Assembly (NCBI RefSeq): GCF_034387475.1
Contig: NZ_JAXCIL010000001.1
Span: 1,674,001-1,738,000, forward strand
Source of the DNA: Pseudomonas sp. Teo4
GTDB lineage: Bacteria; Pseudomonadota; Gammaproteobacteria; Pseudomonadales; Pseudomonadaceae
Length of the DNA stretch: 64,000 nucleotides
Reading direction: 5' to 3'
Made by a program: the position numbers and the translations under genes
Part shown: in pieces, positions 1-8,493 of the stretch
How positions within the stretch are numbered: the stretch's first letter is position 1
Layout of the letters: every line of letters starts with the position of its first letter
The notes under the pieces: generated by a model
What the model saw: only the letters and a program-made list of their open reading frames with translations
Database searches by the model: none
Told to the model about the DNA's origin: nothing

Positions 1-2
1 GT

Positions 3-164
3 TGGGCGCAGCTGTTCCTCAAGTTCGCCATCAGCCATCCGGCAGTCACCACCGTAATCCCGGCCACCAGCCGCCCGGACCGCCAACTCGACCAACTAAA
101 GGCGGGTCACGGTCCGTTATTGACCCAGGCGCAGCAACAGGCGCTGATCAAGCAGTTCGCCTGA
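3..164 (+). CDS. Aldo/keto reductase, C-terminal fragment
   Basis: Only the last 53 codons lie in the window, starting mid-gene and ending at the TGA at 162-164. The visible peptide contains SHPAVTTVIPATSRPDR, which matches the cofactor-binding tail of NAD(P)H-dependent aldo/keto reductases, where the conserved pattern is hPaVTtvIPGts.p. The catalytic Tyr/Lys/His/Asp residues would be upstream and cannot be checked. The next gene starts 3 bases after the stop, so the two are probably co-transcribed. The substrate is unknown. Confidence 0.75.
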   Translation, partial: WAQLFLKFAISHPAVTTVIPATSRPDRQLDQLKAGHGPLLTQAQQQALIKQFA

Positions 165-167
165 GCC

Positions 168-1466
168 ATGAATACCTGGCGGCAACGCCTGGACAAAGGG
201 CTGAACCTGCAGCCGGGCGAAGGCGGCGCGGTGGTTGCGGGCCTGGTGCTGTTCTACCTGCTGTTCACCGGGTATTTCATGCTGCGCCCGGTGCGAGAAA
301 CCATGGGCGTGGCCGGTGGAGTGGACAACCTGCAGTGGCTGTTCACCGGCACCTTCATCGCCACCCTGGCGTGCCTGCCATTGTTTGGCGTGCTGGCCAG
401 CCGGGTTCGACGGCACCACATCCTGCCTTGGACCTACGGTTTCTTTGCCAGCAACCTGCTGATTTTTGCTGTGCTCTTTGCCCGCAACCCGGATCAAATC
501 TGGGCCGCGCGGGCTTTTTACATTTGGCTGTCGGTGTTCAACTTGCTGGCCATTTCCCTGGCCTGGAGCGTGCTCGCCGACATCTTCGACAGCGAACAGG
601 GCAAGCGCCTGTTCGGCCTGCTGGCCGCCGGGGCCAGCCTGGGCGGGCTCAGCGGGCCGATCTTAGGTACCTTGCTGGTGGCGCCGCTGGGGCATGCGGG
701 CTTGTTGCTGCTGGCCACCGCCTGCCTGGTGGGTAGCATTGCCGCCACTGGATATCTGCAGCGTTGGCGGGCGCGCCACCCGTTGCCAGAGGCATCCGAG
801 CATCCGCCTTCCAGGCCGTTGGGTGGCAACCCTCTGTCCGGCGCTACTGCCGTGCTGCGTTCACCCTACCTGATGGGAATTGCGGGATTCGTGGTGTTGC
901 TCGCCAGCGTCAGTACCTTTCTGTACTTCGAGCAGGCGCGAATCATCAGTGAGACCTTCCCCGACCGAACCCGTCAGACTCAGGTGTTCGGCCTGATCGA
1001 CACCGTCGTGCAGGCCCTGGCGATCCTCACCCAGTTGTTCATCACCGGGCGCCTGGCCCGGCGGCTGGGCGTTGGCGTATTGCTGGTGGCGGTGCCTCTG
1101 GTAATGGCGGCGGGTTTCGTTTGTCTGGCCCTGTCCCCAGTCTTTGCGGTGTTCGTGGTGGTGATGGTGGTGCGCCGGGCGGGTGAATACGCGCTGGTTC
1201 GACCGGGGCGGGAAATGCTGTTCACCGTCCTGCCCCCAGAGGACAAGTACAAGGCCAAGAACTTTATTGACACCGTGGTCTATCGCGGCGGCGATGCCGT
1301 GAGCGGTTGGCTCAAGCGCGGGCTGGACGTAATCGCCGACCACCCCCAGCTGGCCATGGTCATTGGCGCGCTGCTGGCGTTGGCCTGGGGCCTGACCGGT
1401 GCTTGGCTGGGTCGGCGCCACAGTCAGGAGCTTGGTGCGCCAAATACACGGTCATCGCATATTTAA
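168..1466 (+). CDS. MFS / NTP-NDP exchange-like membrane transporter
   Basis: A 432-residue integral membrane protein with about 12 hydrophobic segments, from residues ~20-40 (VVAGLVLFYLLFTGYFM) to ~390-412. The layout of an early ...RPVRETMG loop and a second-half ...VRPGREMLFTVLPPEDKYKAKNFIDT segment is typical of bacterial proteins annotated as MFS or NTP/NDP exchange (TLC-like) transporters. Cargo cannot be deduced. Obligate-intracellular TLC relatives swap ATP for ADP, but free-living homologues have no such proven role. The start ATG lies 3 bases after the aldo/keto reductase stop, which suggests translational coupling because no strong Shine-Dalgarno is seen. Confidence 0.75.
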   Translation: MNTWRQRLDKGLNLQPGEGGAVVAGLVLFYLLFTGYFMLRPVRETMGVAGGVDNLQWLFTGTFIATLACLPLFGVLASRVRRHHILPWTYGFFASNLLIFAVLFARNPDQIWAARAFYIWLSVFNLLAISLAWSVLADIFDSEQGKRLFGLLAAGASLGGLSGPILGTLLVAPLGHAGLLLLATACLVGSIAATGYLQRWRARHPLPEASEHPPSRPLGGNPLSGATAVLRSPYLMGIAGFVVLLASVSTFLYFEQARIISETFPDRTRQTQVFGLIDTVVQALAILTQLFITGRLARRLGVGVLLVAVPLVMAAGFVCLALSPVFAVFVVVMVVRRAGEYALVRPGREMLFTVLPPEDKYKAKNFIDTVVYRGGDAVSGWLKRGLDVIADHPQLAMVIGALLALAWGLTGAWLGRRHSQELGAPNTRSSHI

Positions 1467-1578
1467 CGCCACCGGTCAGAACCCTTCGCAATAAAACGAA
1501 TCCCCGCCAGGCACTGCACTCCGAAACTATGTACGGCTTACTGCCGTGCGTATCCGAAGCCAAACGAGGTTAAAGACC

Positions 1579-1749
1579 ATGGCCAACAAAGAAAACAGCC
1601 GCATGGGCAACCAAGGTGGCAACAAAAACCCTGGCAATTTCGCCAACGACCGCCAGAAGGCCTCCGAAGCGGGGCGCAAAGGTGGCCAGTCCTCCGGCAG
1701 CAACATGGACCACGATCGCGAGTCGGGCCGCAAGGGCGGCCGCACTTGA
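1579..1749 (+). CDS. KGG-repeat small stress protein
   Basis: A 56-residue, Gly/Lys/Asn-rich hydrophilic protein. It carries the paired KGG signature: EAGRKGGQSS near residues 31-40 and ESGRKGGRT at the C-terminus. This matches the stress-induced bacterial acidophilic repeat (KGG/con-10, YciG) family of small, probably disordered proteins associated with stationary phase or osmotic stress. The ATG at 1579 is preceded by a GAGG-type Shine-Dalgarno in cgaggttaaagacc. An upstream in-frame start at 1546 exists but lacks the family N-terminus (MANKENSRMGNQGGN). A short GCAGTGCC inverted repeat follows the stop. Confidence 0.85.
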   Translation: MANKENSRMGNQGGNKNPGNFANDRQKASEAGRKGGQSSGSNMDHDRESGRKGGRT

Positions 1750-1754
1750 GTGAT

Positions 1755-1790
1755 GGCGCTGCAGTGCCGGGAGCGTCCTGGCACTGCGCC
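1755..1790 (+). terminator. Possible transcription-end hairpin after the KGG gene
   Basis: GCAGTGCC (1761-1768) pairs perfectly with GGCACTGC (1780-1787), and flanking GC bases extend the stem. No T-tract follows, so it is either a weak intrinsic terminator or just an RNA-stabilising stem. Confidence 0.35.
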
Positions 1791-1823
1791 GCCGCAGCGT
1801 ATTGGCTCCTGCACCGCTAGGTG

Positions 1824-2042
1824 TCAGGCCTGCTCGTCACCTGGTCGCGTACTGGCGCTTGGCCAATGGGGCTTGGCAGGGATGGCGGCCAGCATCTCCA
1901 GTGAGTGCGGGGCATTGAGGCGGGCGTTGAGCCGATCGACGAAATGCTCGGCTTCTGAGCAGGTGTTGAAGCTTACATACCACGCGTCCATGTGCACCCA
2001 CCAGCGGTTCTCTCCGTCCTTTTTCTCGACATAGACGTTCAT
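1824..2042 (-). CDS. Conserved small Pseudomonas protein, function unknown
   Basis: A 72-residue soluble protein beginning MNVYVEKKDGENRWWVHMDAW. I chose the ATG at 2042 because GGGAG lies about 8 bases upstream (minus strand gggagcacagcca). The longer reading to 2093 has no such site and its extra 17 residues look non-coding. The protein is Trp/His rich at the N-terminus, with a helix-prone SEAEHFVDRLNARLNAP segment. It has no signal peptide, membrane segment or catalytic motif that I recognise. It is monocistronic and converges on the KGG gene. Confidence 0.6.
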   Translation of the reverse strand: MNVYVEKKDGENRWWVHMDAWYVSFNTCSEAEHFVDRLNARLNAPHSLEMLAAIPAKPHWPSASTRPGDEQA

Positions 2043-2253
2043 TGGCTGTGCTCCCGTGCCTGCATGGGCACCGATGTGAAACCGAAACATCACCGTTTAC
2101 AGCTACCGCCAGCCTGCGCTGGTGGCATGTAGAGGCGTTGATCCGCGTCAACATCCGCGAGCGGGTAGATGACCGTATATCCGGTCAGTACGGCCCTGAC
2201 AGGCCAGACCTGGGCGCCGCCTCGCGCCAACTGAGGCGGCACCCGGCGGCCAT

Positions 2254-4026
2254 TCAGATCTTGCCTGGTTGTGCTCTGGCGTTGTTGGCCGTCTCCTGCA
2301 CGCGCCCGGCCTTGTCCTGCGGTAATTGGTCGAACTCGCGCAGCGTGCCTTTGCCGTAAGGGTCACCGATCCAGCGTGGCGCCACCACGAACTGCGGGCT
2401 GACCAGGCTTTTTTCCGGTGCGTAGCGGTCGTAGCTGAGCCCGGCAAGGTCGGACAGCGTATGGATCAGGTGCGAGCTGCTGTAGGCACGGTTGGTCATG
2501 GCCTGCAGGTCGCGCGGGTGCGCTGCCTGCCAGCTTGGTGACGTCCAGAGCAGGAAGGGAATAGTGTACATCGGCCGGGTTGGGGCACCTTCGTTACGAC
2601 CCAGGCGGTCATGGTTCCCGGAGCTGTAGACATCTTCGCCGTGGTCGGACAGGTACATCAGGAAGCCGTTGGCGGCGCTTGCCGAGTAGCGCTTGATCAG
2701 GCTCGAGACCACATAGTCGTTATACAACACCGCGTTGTCGTAGAAGTTGTAGGTTTCGGCCTGGCTATCGCTGAGCTGGGCCGGCACGCCTTGGCGGTCG
2801 GTGAAGCGCTCGTAGGCCTGCGGGTAGCGGTAGCGGTAATCCATGTGCGTGCCCAGCAGATGGACGATGATGAACTTGTTCGGCGCGGGGTCTTGCAATG
2901 CCTTCTCGAACGGCGCAAGCACCACGTCGTCATACTGGCTGGCATTCTGGTTGCGCTGGTTGTTCAGGTACACCGGCTCGTCGGTCTGCTGGGAGAACGT
3001 GGTGAGCATGGTGTTGCGCTTGGTCATGGTCTGCTGGTTGGTGATCCAGAAGGTCTTGTAGCCGGCCTGTTTCATCAGGTTGATCAGCGAGGGATCGGTG
3101 AGGAAGCGATCGGGGTTCTGCTGATCACCGAAGGTCAGGATCTGCTGCATCACTTCGATGGTATAGGGGCGCGGTGAAACCACGTTCTGGAACACCGTCA
3201 GGCCCTTGTCGCTGGCCGCCAGGGCGTCGAGGTTCGGCGTCGTTGGACGGTTGTAGCCGTACAGATGCATGTGCTCGCGGGTGGTGGACTCGCCCAGCAC
3301 CAGCACCAAGGTGCGTGGGGCGCTGCCGCTGCTGTCACGCAGGTTCTCCAGGGGCGGCAGCGAGGCATTGCGGGCGAGCAGTGTCTGCATATTGTCCAGC
3401 TGCTGGCGATACTGGCGGTAGCCGACCAGCAACTGCCAAGGCACAGCCGGCTCCATGCGCTGCTCGACCTTTTCCATGGCGTCGGCGAAGTTGCGCTGCT
3501 GGTTGACCATCTGTTTGTAGAACGGGTAGACCAGGTTCGCCGCCAACAACAGCACCACCACCGGCACGCGGCTGCGCAGAGGCAGGGAAACCGGGCGAAT
3601 GCGCTTCCACAGCAGCACGGCGACCACGCTGTAAAGCAGCAATGCCAGGCCCAACCAGACACTGAAGTATTGGCTGAAGTACTCGCCAGCTTCAGCGGTG
3701 TTGGACTCGAACATCACGAAGATGACGCTCTGCGAGAATTCCTGCTTGTAAATGCCGAAGTAGCTCAGGCCTACCAGGGATGCAGCCCACAACACCAGAC
3801 CAATTACCGCTGAGGTGGCACGGGTGAAGCGCGGCAAAAGCAGCACTGGGGCAAGCCACAGGCTGCTGAGAAACAGCGCATCACGAAAGCCGGCAAAACC
3901 GGTGGTGCCGCTGAACAGCAACAACGCCTGCGTGACGCCAGAGAAATACCAGAAAAACAGCAGAAGCCAGCCCAGGCCGGCCCAGTCCACGCGTTTTGCG
4001 TTGGCGGGGGAAGTAGTGTTTGACAC
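2254..4026 (-). CDS. cptA: Phosphoethanolamine transferase, CptA/EptA-type
   Basis: A 590-residue inner-membrane enzyme that would move phosphoethanolamine from phosphatidylethanolamine to the LPS core or lipid A on the periplasmic face. Five hydrophobic segments fill residues ~18-170, followed by a sulfatase-fold catalytic domain. Motifs visible in the domain are VLVLGESTTREHMHLYGY, with the Thr nucleophile at ~248-249, the metal-site region SDHGEDVYSSGNHD near 465-480, and HLLGTHMDY near 390. The GES-TTREHMHLYGYNRPTTPNL form resembles CptA (core-modifying) more than EptA. The gene stands alone, with a 204-bp divergent gap to the ClpP-like gene. No two-component operator (PmrA-type direct repeat) was recognised upstream. 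Confidence 0.85.
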   Translation of the reverse strand: MSNTTSPANAKRVDWAGLGWLLLFFWYFSGVTQALLLFSGTTGFAGFRDALFLSSLWLAPVLLLPRFTRATSAVIGLVLWAASLVGLSYFGIYKQEFSQSVIFVMFESNTAEAGEYFSQYFSVWLGLALLLYSVVAVLLWKRIRPVSLPLRSRVPVVVLLLAANLVYPFYKQMVNQQRNFADAMEKVEQRMEPAVPWQLLVGYRQYRQQLDNMQTLLARNASLPPLENLRDSSGSAPRTLVLVLGESTTREHMHLYGYNRPTTPNLDALAASDKGLTVFQNVVSPRPYTIEVMQQILTFGDQQNPDRFLTDPSLINLMKQAGYKTFWITNQQTMTKRNTMLTTFSQQTDEPVYLNNQRNQNASQYDDVVLAPFEKALQDPAPNKFIIVHLLGTHMDYRYRYPQAYERFTDRQGVPAQLSDSQAETYNFYDNAVLYNDYVVSSLIKRYSASAANGFLMYLSDHGEDVYSSGNHDRLGRNEGAPTRPMYTIPFLLWTSPSWQAAHPRDLQAMTNRAYSSSHLIHTLSDLAGLSYDRYAPEKSLVSPQFVVAPRWIGDPYGKGTLREFDQLPQDKAGRVQETANNARAQPGKI

Positions 4027-4230
4027 GTGTGCCTCGTTGAACCATGGCCGCCGCGAGTCCTGCAGGCTGCCGGAGAGGCAGTGACGCTAATGGGGGGACT
4101 GTGAAAATAACGTCAACAGAAGGTCGCCAATGGGTCATTTCGCGGGAACTTTGCCGGCGGTTGGCGATTCCACCCAAGGAAGCTCCTTTCTGATCAACGC
4201 CCCTGGAACACCCCGAACGCGGAGACCAGC

Positions 4231-4782
4231 ATGGCCAGACATATCATTCACTTCACCGGCCCGATCAACTCGTCCACCTGCGGCAACCTGATCAGCACCT
4301 GCGGCAAGGCGATCCAGCAGGGGGCTGAACTGCTGCAGCTGAACATCGCCACCATGGGCGGCGAATGCAGTTACGGCTTCACCTTGTACAACTTTCTGCG
4401 CAGCCTGCCGATCGCATTGCACACCCACAACCTGGGCACCGTGGAATCCATGGGCAACATTCTGTTTTTGGCGGGCGAGCACCGCACCGCCTGCAGCCAC
4501 AGCAAGTTCCTGTTCCACCCGTTTCACTGGACGCTGCATGGCTCGGTAGACCATGCGCGCATGGCCGAATACGCCATGAGCCTGGACTACGACTTGCGCC
4601 TTTATGCGCAGATCGTCGCCGAACGAACAGAAGGCAGCGCCGAAGTGCTGGATGTGCCGCGCTACCTGATGGCTTACCCACGCATTCTTGGCCCCAAGGA
4701 GGCGCTGCAAAGCGGGCTGATCCAGGCCATCGATGAGCTGCCGATCGGCGCCGAGGCCACGCAATGGAGTGTGCATGCCTGA
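4231..4782 (+). CDS. Orphan ClpP-like serine protease family protein
   Basis: A 183-residue protein with the crotonase-like ClpP fold. It begins with a strand (RHIIHFTGPINSSTCGNL) equivalent to the ClpP handle and contains MGGECSYGFTLYNFLRSLP, like the ClpP PGG oxyanion region. Ser73 lies in GTVESMGNILFLAG (ClpP ...GQAASMGA) and His96 in SKFLFHPFHW (ClpP ..IHQP). Thus the Ser/His pair is kept, but the PGG loop reads MGG. The third acid is uncertain. It is not beside clpX or tig, so it is a stand-alone paralogue with unknown partner and substrates. A GGAG lies 10 bases before the ATG. Confidence 0.75.
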   Translation: MARHIIHFTGPINSSTCGNLISTCGKAIQQGAELLQLNIATMGGECSYGFTLYNFLRSLPIALHTHNLGTVESMGNILFLAGEHRTACSHSKFLFHPFHWTLHGSVDHARMAEYAMSLDYDLRLYAQIVAERTEGSAEVLDVPRYLMAYPRILGPKEALQSGLIQAIDELPIGAEATQWSVHA

Positions 4783-4873
4783 GCTGCCAGCTCATCTGTG
4801 AACATTGTTTTGAATCTTCTGGACAAACCCTGATCCATCAATGGGTCATCCATGGAGAAGAGGAGACCCCACT

Positions 4874-5122
4874 ATGCCAAGCCCACAGCTGTTCATCATC
4901 GACTACCAACTGCATGGCGAGCCGCGCAGCTTCATCATTCGCCTGGAGCGGCTGGACAACGCCGATGCCTGGCACTGGGCCAGCTGTGACGCAGGGATTG
5001 GGGTGATTCCGAAATTCGGGCGGGAGAAGATCAAGAAGGTCAGCCGCCCCATGGCTGAGCGTTATGGAATTACCGAAGTCTGCTGGCGGGCTTCCGGTGA
5101 GCGGCAACGGCCCCTGCAGTAA
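4874..5122 (+). CDS. Conserved small hypothetical protein
   Basis: An 82-residue soluble protein, MPSPQLFIIDYQLHGEPRSF at the start, with a basic central segment (PKFGREKIKKVSRPMAERYG). The ATG at 4874 follows a strong AGGAG (4861-4865) at proper spacing. The in-frame ATG at 4841 would add 11 residues without a better ribosome site. I do not recognise a characterised family. The beta-strand-rich N-terminus and lack of Cys or catalytic motifs suggest a small binding or structural protein. It lies 91 bp after the ClpP-like gene and may share its transcript. A perfect 9-bp hairpin overlaps its stop. Confidence 0.6.
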   Translation: MPSPQLFIIDYQLHGEPRSFIIRLERLDNADAWHWASCDAGIGVIPKFGREKIKKVSRPMAERYGITEVCWRASGERQRPLQ

Positions 5123-5134
5123 GGCCTGCAGGGG
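5111..5134. terminator. Hairpin between convergent genes
   Basis: CCCCTGCAG (5111-5119) and CTGCAGGGG (5126-5134) form a perfect 9-bp stem with a 6-base loop, overlapping the 3' end of the small gene and lying before the paaZ stop. It has no T-run, so its ability to terminate either converging transcript is inferred from position. Confidence 0.45.
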
Positions 5135-5151
5135 CGCGTTCAGTCTCAAGC

Positions 5152-7203
5152 TCAGGGGCGTTTGAGTACCAGGGTCAGAATGTCATAACTGGCCACCAGT
5201 TCGCCCAATTGGTTGGTGACCTCCACATCCCACGCCACCACGCCCTGGGGCTGGCCCAATGGGCTGGTCTTGCCCTGGTCGATCTTGCGCTTGCAGGTCA
5301 GGCGCGCCTGGATGGTGTCGCCGATGCCCACCGGGTTGATGAAGCGCAGGGTATCCAGCCCGTAGTTGGCCAGGACCGGGCCGGCGCCAGGGGAGACGAA
5401 CAGGCCAGCTGCCGCCGACAGCACGAAATAACCATGGGCGATGCGCTTGCCGAATTGCGATTCCTTGGCGGCGATCTCGTCGAAGTGCATATAGAAATGG
5501 TCGCCCGACAGGCAACCAAAGTTGACCAGATCGGCTTCGGTCACCGTGCGGCGGTGGGTCAGCAGCGACTCACCGATACGCAGGTCGTCGAAGTAGCGGC
5601 GGAACGGGTGCACTTCGGTTTCGATCACTTCAGCACCACGCACGTACTCGCCGGTCACCGCAGTGAGCATGCTCGGCGAACCTTGTACGGCGGCGCGCTG
5701 CAGGTAGTGCTTGACCGCGCGCAGACCGCCCAGCTCTTCACCACCACCGGCGCGGCCTGGGCCGCCATGCTTCAATTGCGGCAGCGGCGAGCCGTGGCCG
5801 GTGGACTCTTGCGCAGCCTCACGGTCTAGCACCAGCAGGCGGCCATGCCAGGCGGCAGCCGCCGGAATGGCCTTGGCTGCCACTGCGCGGTCGGCGGTGA
5901 CCAGGGTCGCCACCAGGCTGCCTTTGCCGCGTGCGGCCAGGGCCAGGGCCTCATCCAGGTCGTCGTAGGCCATCAGCGTGCTGACCGGGCCGAAGGCTTC
6001 GATATCGTGGGCACCGCCCTCAGCGTGCGGGTCGCGGGCCTGGAGCAGGGTCGGGGCGAAGAACGCACCCTCGGCAACGCCGTCGCCCACCGGGGCGAAG
6101 CCATCGTTGGCGCCGAACAGCTGGTCGCAGCTTTCCAGCAAGCTGCGCACGCGCTCGCCGACATCACGCTGCTGGTCATGGGACGCCAGGGCGCCCATGC
6201 GCACGCCTTCGACAGACGGGTCGCCTACCACCACCTTGCTCAAACGCTCACGCAAGCGCGTGGCCACGGCATCGATATGCTTGGCCGGGACGATGGCGCG
6301 GCGGATGGCCGTGCACTTTTGCCCGGCCTTGGTGGTCATTTCACGCACCACTTCCTTGATGTACAGGTCGAACTCTTCGCTGTCCGGGGTCACGTCCGGG
6401 CCAAGAATGGCGCAGTTGAGCGAGTCCGCTTCGGCGGTGAAAGGCACCGAGTTGCGCACCAGGTTCGGCGTTACCCGAAGCTTGGCGGCGGTGTCGGCGG
6501 AGCCGGTGAAGGTCACCACGTCCTGGCCTTGCAGGCGGTCGAGCAGGTCGCCGGTGCTGCCGATCACCAGTTGCAGGCTGCCGGCCGGCAGCAAGCCGGA
6601 CTCGTTCATCAGGCGCACCACGGCTTCGGTCAGGTAGCTGGTGGAGGTTGCCGGCTTGACGATGCAGGGCATACCGGCCAGGAAGGTTGGGGCGAACTTC
6701 TCGAGCATGCCCCAGATCGGGAAGTTGAAGGCATTGATGTGCACGGCCACGCCGGCACGCGGCACCAGAATGTGGCTACCGGCGAAATGGCCTTTCTTGC
6801 CCAGCGGGATCGCCGGGCCTTCGTGCACCAGGTTGCCGGACGGCAGCTCGCGGCTGCCGATGCCCGCATAAGAGAAGAGCGTGGCGTTGCCGCCTTCGAT
6901 GTCGATCCAGCTGTCGGCACGGGTGGCGCCGCTGTGGTGGGACAAGGCGTAGAGCTGTTCCTTGCGCTCGGCCAGGTACAAGGCCAGGGCCTTGAGGCGC
7001 TGGGCGCGCTGCTGGAAGTCCATGGCCATCAGCTCGGCCAGGCCGCGCACGCGGGCAAAGTCCACGGCTTCGGCGAAATCTGGACGCTCTTCATGGCTGT
7101 AGGCCAGGACGTGACCGTCCAGGGCGCTGCGCAGGGCCTGGGCGCCGTGCTGGCCGATCCAGCGGCCGGCGATGAAACTCTGCAGGGTTGGGGCGTCAGA
7201 CAT
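5152..7203 (-). CDS. paaZ: PaaZ: oxepin-CoA hydrolase / 3-oxo-5,6-dehydrosuberyl-CoA semialdehyde dehydrogenase
   Basis: A 683-residue bifunctional enzyme (PhaL in P. putida U naming). It opens the oxepin-CoA ring and oxidises the resulting aldehyde with NADP. Residues ~1-520 are an aldehyde dehydrogenase with the catalytic Cys in [17 protein letters not shown] (near 295) and the general-base Glu in [14 protein letters not shown]. Residues ~530-683 are a MaoC-like (R)-hydratase with the D-x4-H motif in [10 protein letters not shown] and [11 protein letters not shown]. Length and fusion match authentic PaaZ, so both activities should be present and no reactive-aldehyde leak is expected. It is the last gene of the paaABCDE-transport-paaZ block, 24 bp after the porin gene. 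Confidence 0.95.
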   Translation of the reverse strand: MSDAPTLQSFIAGRWIGQHGAQALRSALDGHVLAYSHEERPDFAEAVDFARVRGLAELMAMDFQQRAQRLKALALYLAERKEQLYALSHHSGATRADSWIDIEGGNATLFSYAGIGSRELPSGNLVHEGPAIPLGKKGHFAGSHILVPRAGVAVHINAFNFPIWGMLEKFAPTFLAGMPCIVKPATSTSYLTEAVVRLMNESGLLPAGSLQLVIGSTGDLLDRLQGQDVVTFTGSADTAAKLRVTPNLVRNSVPFTAEADSLNCAILGPDVTPDSEEFDLYIKEVVREMTTKAGQKCTAIRRAIVPAKHIDAVATRLRERLSKVVVGDPSVEGVRMGALASHDQQRDVGERVRSLLESCDQLFGANDGFAPVGDGVAEGAFFAPTLLQARDPHAEGGAHDIEAFGPVSTLMAYDDLDEALALAARGKGSLVATLVTADRAVAAKAIPAAAAWHGRLLVLDREAAQESTGHGSPLPQLKHGGPGRAGGGEELGGLRAVKHYLQRAAVQGSPSMLTAVTGEYVRGAEVIETEVHPFRRYFDDLRIGESLLTHRRTVTEADLVNFGCLSGDHFYMHFDEIAAKESQFGKRIAHGYFVLSAAAGLFVSPGAGPVLANYGLDTLRFINPVGIGDTIQARLTCKRKIDQGKTSPLGQPQGVVAWDVEVTNQLGELVASYDILTLVLKRP

Positions 7204-7227
7204 GCTGTTCTCCTAAAGAAGGCGCTG

Positions 7228-8460
7228 TTACCACAGCGCCAGGGTGTAGCCGATGATCAGGCGGTTTTCGTCCACGGCATTGGTCAAGCCATTGCCGGAA
7301 CGGAAGGTGACGTTGCGCCAGCGCAGGCTCACGTCCTTGAACGGGCCGCTCTGGATGACGTAGGTGAGGTCGGTGTCGCGTTCACGCTCACGGCCATTGC
7401 TGAGCGTGGCGGTTTCGGCGTGGCGGCCGTCGGTGTAACGGGTCATGAAGCTCAGGCCCGGGATGCCCATGGCGACGAAGTCGTAGTCGTAGCGCACTTG
7501 CCAGGAGTCGAGCCCGGCACGGGTGAAGGTGTTGTAGGTCACCAGGTTGACGGTGAACGGGTCGCCGCCATTGACGAACGGGAAGGCGCTGTCGCCGGAC
7601 ATCTGCTGCCAGGTGGCGGTGAACTTGTGGGCCTTCACGCCCAGGGTGAACATGGCGTTGAAGTTGCGGTTGTCGATGTTGCCGGCGCGTTCGGCGCCGT
7701 CGCCGCGGCTGTCGAAGTAACGCAGGTCACTGCGCAGGCTCACGCCTTCGGCCAGCGGCTGGGTGTGCACCAGGCCGACGAACTGCTGGCGGTAGATTTC
7801 GTCGAGCTTGGCGTAGTAATAGCTGACGGTGGCTTGCGGGGTGATGGCATAGCTGCCGCCGGCCAGGTCCAGATGGTCGCTGCTGGCGGCGCCGTAGCCC
7901 ATGTCGTCGCGCCCGGACGAGTCGCGCAGGTTGACCTTGCTCAGGCGCCCGGCATTGACCGTCAGGCCGTCGATGTCCTGGCTGGTCAGCAGCCCGCCCT
8001 GGAAGGTCGAGGACAGCAAACGGGTGTCGTTGTACACCACCACCGGCAAAATCGGTTGCAAGGTGCCCAGGCGCAGGGTGCTCTTGGACACCCGCACCTT
8101 GCCGGTCAGGCCAAGCTCGCTGTAGTCATCTACCGGCTCGTGGCTGTTCGGGCCAAACGGCAGCAGCCCGGTGTTGCGCCGGTCGCGGCTGGAGTCGAGC
8201 TTGATGCCGAGTTGGCCCATGGCGTCCACGCCAAAGCCCACTGGGCCTTCGGTGAAGCCCGATTCCAGGCGAGCGGTAAAGCCTTGCCCCCACTCTTCGG
8301 CTTTGGCCTGGGGAGCGTTGTCCTGGCGGAAGTCGCGGTTGATGTAGTGGTTGCGCAACTCCAGCCGTGCATGACTGTCGCCGATGAAGTCCGCCATGGC
8401 CGGCAAGGGCAGGGCGAGGGTGGCGAGCCAGGCGGCTGAGGTCAGATGCGTGCGGTTCAT
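7228..8460 (-). CDS. phaK: OprD-family outer membrane porin, PhaK-like (phenylacetate uptake)
   Basis: About 410 residues. A signal peptide MNRTHLTSAAWLATLALPLPAMA precedes a beta-rich OprD-type barrel that starts with FIGDSHARLELRNHYINRDF and ends in a strand closing with aromatic residues (IIGYTLALW), as barrels require for assembly. OprD-family channels admit specific small carboxylates. Position between the phenylacetate symporter and paaZ points to PhaK, the phenylacetate porin of P. putida. Starts are ambiguous: ATG at 8460 with GGGT ~10 bases upstream fits the signal peptide best, while ATG at 8478 or TTG at 8490 would add 6 or 10 residues. It lies ~33 bp behind the symporter gene in the same transcript. 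Confidence 0.9.
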   Translation of the reverse strand: MNRTHLTSAAWLATLALPLPAMADFIGDSHARLELRNHYINRDFRQDNAPQAKAEEWGQGFTARLESGFTEGPVGFGVDAMGQLGIKLDSSRDRRNTGLLPFGPNSHEPVDDYSELGLTGKVRVSKSTLRLGTLQPILPVVVYNDTRLLSSTFQGGLLTSQDIDGLTVNAGRLSKVNLRDSSGRDDMGYGAASSDHLDLAGGSYAITPQATVSYYYAKLDEIYRQQFVGLVHTQPLAEGVSLRSDLRYFDSRGDGAERAGNIDNRNFNAMFTLGVKAHKFTATWQQMSGDSAFPFVNGGDPFTVNLVTYNTFTRAGLDSWQVRYDYDFVAMGIPGLSFMTRYTDGRHAETATLSNGRERERDTDLTYVIQSGPFKDVSLRWRNVTFRSGNGLTNAVDENRLIIGYTLALW

Positions 8461-8493
8461 TGTTTTTATACCCGACATATGGCTGTTCAAGGT

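Noticed and set aside
5845..8439. Very long plus-strand open frame of 864 codons
   Set aside because: It lies opposite paaZ and the porin, has Ala/Gly/His/Gln-rich translation typical of antisense frames in GC-rich DNA, and matches no family.
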